Below are positions 34,175 through 36,230 of a stretch of 36,230 nt of DNA, in pieces (within the stretch, counting starts at the first letter, position 1; each line of letters opens with the position of its first letter). Both the position numbers and the translations under genes were made by a program. The stretch covers positions 1 through 36,230 of the forward strand of contig NZ_JAILGZ010000082.1 in NCBI RefSeq assembly GCF_024696245.1, written 5' to 3'. Under the pieces are notes generated by a model. It worked only from the letters and a program-made list of their open reading frames with translations, was not told the origin of the DNA and made no database searches. This DNA comes from Treponema sp. Lineage in GTDB: Bacteria; Spirochaetota; Spirochaetia; Treponematales; Treponemataceae.

Positions 34175-35227
34175 ATGAAGGTTTTAGGAATAGAAAGTTC
34201 TTGTGACGAAACCGCCTGTGCCATTGTTGAAGACGGTAAAAAAATTATAAGTAATGTAGTTGCTACTCAGATTCCTTTTCATCAGATTTATAAGGGAGTT
34301 GTTCCAGAAATTGCCAGCCGTAAGCATGCCGAATGGATTCTGCCGGTTGTAAAACAGGCCTTAAAAGAAGCAAATCTCACAATGGATGATGTAGACGCAA
34401 TTGCCGCTACCAATAGACCAGGACTTATGGGCTCCCTTCTGGTAGGCTTTACCTTTGGCAAGACTTTAGCCTGGTCAACAAAAAAGCCTTTTATTGCCGT
34501 AAACCATATGCTGGGTCACCTCTATGCCGCCCAGCTCCAGGCTCCCGTTGAATACCCTTTTTTAGGACTCTTAGTTTCTGGCGGACATACAATCATCTGT
34601 AAGGTAAATGATTTTGATGACCTGGAAGTTCTTGGAACCACAGTTGACGATTCTGTCGGAGAGGCCTTCGACAAGGTTGCAAAGTTCTACGGACTTGGTT
34701 ATCCGGGAGGGGTAATAATCGACCAGCTTTCAAAGCAGGGAGACCCAAAATCTGCTCGTTTCCCAGTTCCAAAGCTTGATGAAGAAGCCCACCGCTATGA
34801 CGTTTCTTTCAGCGGCTTGAAGACTGCCGTTATCCACCAGTGCGATTTATTCTGGCAGCCAGGTTATGAACATTCAAAAGAAAATATGTGTGCGGCTTTC
34901 CAGGAAACTGCAGTAAAAACTTTAGTTGGAAAGCTCTTAAGGGCGGTAGACGATACTGGACTTAAAACTGTTGTTTGCGGCGGTGGTGTTGCTGCCAATT
35001 CAAGACTTAGAGAAATGCTTGCAGACCGTAGCGACTTAAACTGTATCTTCCCTCCATTAAAACTTTGTGGTGATAATGGAGCTATGATTGCGGGAGTTGC
35101 CTACCACTTCCTTCAGAGAGGGGACAGAAGTGATTGGAATACAGTTACTTGTGCCAGAATCCCTCAGTTTAAGAGAGGTCTGGACCAGGTAAACCACGAA
35201 AAAAATCGTAAGCAGGTAAATAAATAA
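34175..35227 (+). CDS. tsaD: tRNA N6-threonylcarbamoyladenosine synthase subunit TsaD
   Basis: Transfers the threonylcarbamoyl group to A37 of ANN-decoding tRNAs, together with TsaB and TsaE. The ASKHA fold start LGIESSCDETACAIV, metal ligands His111/His115 in NHMLGHLYAA, LVSGGHT, YPGG and CGGGVAANSRLRE are all present. Length of 350 aa is typical. AGGAG precedes the ATG. It sits between the deacetylase gene (9-nt gap) and the O-methyltransferase gene, whose ATG shares the last A of its stop (TAATG). Older names are gcp and ygjD. Confidence 0.97.
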   Translation: MKVLGIESSCDETACAIVEDGKKIISNVVATQIPFHQIYKGVVPEIASRKHAEWILPVVKQALKEANLTMDDVDAIAATNRPGLMGSLLVGFTFGKTLAWSTKKPFIAVNHMLGHLYAAQLQAPVEYPFLGLLVSGGHTIICKVNDFDDLEVLGTTVDDSVGEAFDKVAKFYGLGYPGGVIIDQLSKQGDPKSARFPVPKLDEEAHRYDVSFSGLKTAVIHQCDLFWQPGYEHSKENMCAAFQETAVKTLVGKLLRAVDDTGLKTVVCGGGVAANSRLREMLADRSDLNCIFPPLKLCGDNGAMIAGVAYHFLQRGDRSDWNTVTCARIPQFKRGLDQVNHEKNRKQVNK

Positions 35228-35808
35228 TGGACCAGCTTCTAAAAATAAAGGCCTACGCAAACAGGGAAGCAGTTCCTATTATGCAGGATGAAGGTTGTGA
35301 CTTTATCTGTGACTATATAAAAGAACACAATGTAAAAAGGGTTTTGGAAATTGGAACTGCAATCGGTTATTCATCTATAAGATTTGCAAGCCTTGCTGAT
35401 GATGTTTACGTTACTACAATCGAAAGTGACATCGACCGCTTTATTAAGGCCCAGGAAAACTTTAAGGACTCTGGCTTTGAACAAAGAATTACAGCTATAA
35501 ACGACGATGCCCTGACCCACGATTTTGGTGATTCAAAGTTCGACCTTATTTTTATAGATGCCGCAAAAGCCCAGTACATTAAGTTTTTCGAAAAATATAA
35601 GGAAAATCTTGCTGAGGGAGGAGTAATTATAAGCGACAACCTTTCCTTCCACGGCATGGTTGATGACCTAAGCCTGACCCACAATTACAGTACAAAAAAA
35701 CTTGTAAAAAAGATTCAGAAGTACGTTGCCTTCTTAAAAGAAAATCAGGAATTTGATACAGAATTCTTTGAAATTGGGGACAGGATTTCTGTTAGTAAAA
35801 GAAGATAA
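35227..35808 (+). CDS. Class I SAM-dependent O-methyltransferase (family 3, TrmR/YrrM-like)
   Basis: Rossmann methyltransferase with motif I VLEIGTAIGYSSIRFA, an acidic residue after strand 2 (TIESD), FDLIFIDAAKAQYIKFFEKY (metal-binding region) and GGVIISDNLSFHG. At 193 aa it fits the catechol-O-methyltransferase-like family. In B. subtilis the related YrrM (TrmR) methylates 5-hydroxyuridine in tRNA. Overlap with tsaD, another tRNA modification gene, makes a tRNA role plausible here, but that is inference. Translation is probably coupled through the TAATG overlap, with AGG as a weak Shine-Dalgarno. Confidence 0.88.
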   Translation: MDQLLKIKAYANREAVPIMQDEGCDFICDYIKEHNVKRVLEIGTAIGYSSIRFASLADDVYVTTIESDIDRFIKAQENFKDSGFEQRITAINDDALTHDFGDSKFDLIFIDAAKAQYIKFFEKYKENLAEGGVIISDNLSFHGMVDDLSLTHNYSTKKLVKKIQKYVAFLKENQEFDTEFFEIGDRISVSKRR

Positions 35809-35841
35809 GGAATTTCGGCAAGTCTGACAGGCCTTACACCC

Positions 35842-35892
35842 AGCGGGCAGGCCTTCTCAGCGGGCAGGCCTTCTCAGCGGGCAGGCCTTCTC
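35842..35892. repeat. Three perfect 17-bp tandem repeats
   Basis: AGCGGGCAGGCCTTCTC occurs three times head to tail without a mismatch, preceded by a related fragment (GACAGGCCTTACACC). It is clearly more GC-rich than the flanks and lies between two convergent genes. Confidence 0.9.
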
Positions 35893-35908
35893 CGCCCCGC
35901 AAGCCCTT

Positions 35909-36230
35909 CTAGACCCCCGCATCCCTCAAAAGCTTATTCATTCTATTTAGAACTACCTTCTTATTCATGGTCCACTTAGGCTCAATCAAAAGCCTTTTAG
36001 GAGGGTCTCCGGTCAAACGGTGAATCACCATTGAAGAAGGAAGGATCTTCAAGGCCTGCTCTAAAAGACAAAAATATTCATCCATCTCTAGAGCCTTAAA
36101 TTTACCAGCCTTAAAATCTTTAGCAAGGTCTGTCCCCTCTAAAATATAAAGGCAGGTAATCTTAATTCCATGAGAGCCTGCCTCTACAAGCTGGCGAACA
36201 CTTTCTAACATATCGTCGGAGCTTTCTCCA
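35909..36230 (-). CDS. Radical SAM protein, YhcC/TIGR01212 type (N-terminus outside window)
   Basis: Only the C-terminal 106 residues or so are present. The frame stays open to the right edge, reading GESSDDMLESVRQLVEAG, so the ATG at 36211 is internal. The diagnostic features are GIKITCLYILEGTDLAKDFKAGKFKALEMDEYFCLLEQAL, HRLTGDPPKRLLIEPKWTMNKKVVLNRMN and the loss of any further domain after it. All match the end of the YhcC family. The CxxxCxxC iron-sulfur motif would be outside the window. The family's reaction is not established. Confidence 0.82.
   Translation of the reverse strand, partial: GESSDDMLESVRQLVEAGSHGIKITCLYILEGTDLAKDFKAGKFKALEMDEYFCLLEQALKILPSSMVIHRLTGDPPKRLLIEPKWTMNKKVVLNRMNKLLRDAGV

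Noticed and set aside
35842-35892. Tandem repeats as a CRISPR array
   Set aside because: The units are 17 bp and directly adjacent, with no spacers and no cas genes.

Overview
This window looks like chromosomal core DNA from a saccharolytic spirochaete, most likely a host-associated Treponema. That is inferred from overall protein character, a moderately AT-rich composition, a sigma-54 promoter in front of a sigma-70-family gene, and a CBS/DRTGG-type pyrophosphatase. No database search was possible, so the genus is an inference. I see no insertion sequence, prophage, CRISPR array, tRNA or rRNA gene.

Layout. 1-1619: the 3' part of a NagZ-type GH3 glycosidase whose frame runs off the left edge. 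1703-4830: mnmG and era, convergent, sharing a terminator. 4921-9525: glgX-glgP, a glycogen/maltodextrin breakdown operon. 9657-11601: a membrane-anchored, single-lobe solute-binding-like protein overlapping a MATE transporter gene. 11598-13307: an exported protein with a degenerate HtrA/trypsin-like domain and a probable beta-barrel tail. 13432-21757 (all minus strand): galK, abfA (GH51), a small cysteine-rich protein, an output-less dual-receiver regulator, a PocR-domain hybrid histidine kinase and araA. This is an arabinose/galactose utilisation block with a two-component system embedded in it. 21926-23581: CBS-regulated family II pyrophosphatase. 23735-31461 (minus): asnS, a PilZ protein, a YihY-cyclic-nucleotide-binding fusion, pyrG, a long-form guaA and free-methionine sulfoxide reductase. 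31471-31922: a very AT-rich intergenic region. 31923-35808: an alternative sigma factor, a divergent polysaccharide deacetylase, tsaD and an O-methyltransferase. 35909-36230: the C-terminal part of a YhcC-type radical SAM protein.

How it works together. Glycogen breakdown (GlgX, GlgP), arabinan trimming (AbfA, AraA), galactose entry (GalK) and peptidoglycan amino-sugar recovery (GH3) point to a carbohydrate fermenter. MnmG, TsaD and possibly the O-methyltransferase act on tRNA. PyrG and GuaA are consecutive amidotransferases of nucleotide synthesis. Signalling is unusually dense: a hybrid kinase/HPt, a dual receiver, a PilZ (c-di-GMP) protein next to a cNMP-domain membrane protein, and a sigma cascade.

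Most interesting points. (1) A consensus -24/-12 sigma-54 promoter with GG-N10-GC spacing lies before a sigma-70-family gene, downstream of a region rich in repeated GTGTATA-like motifs and an 18-bp perfect palindrome. This resembles the Borrelia RpoN-RpoS cascade. (2) Several operon-leading genes (mnmG, era, asnS, ppaC, and nearly glgX and the 569-aa gene) have a -10 box only 7-11 nt before the ATG and no Shine-Dalgarno, implying leaderless or near-leaderless mRNAs. (3) A PocR-sensor two-component system without a DNA-binding output sits inside the arabinose block. (4) There are several degenerate proteins: a pseudo-protease/barrel, a half-size solute-binding protein and pseudo-receivers.
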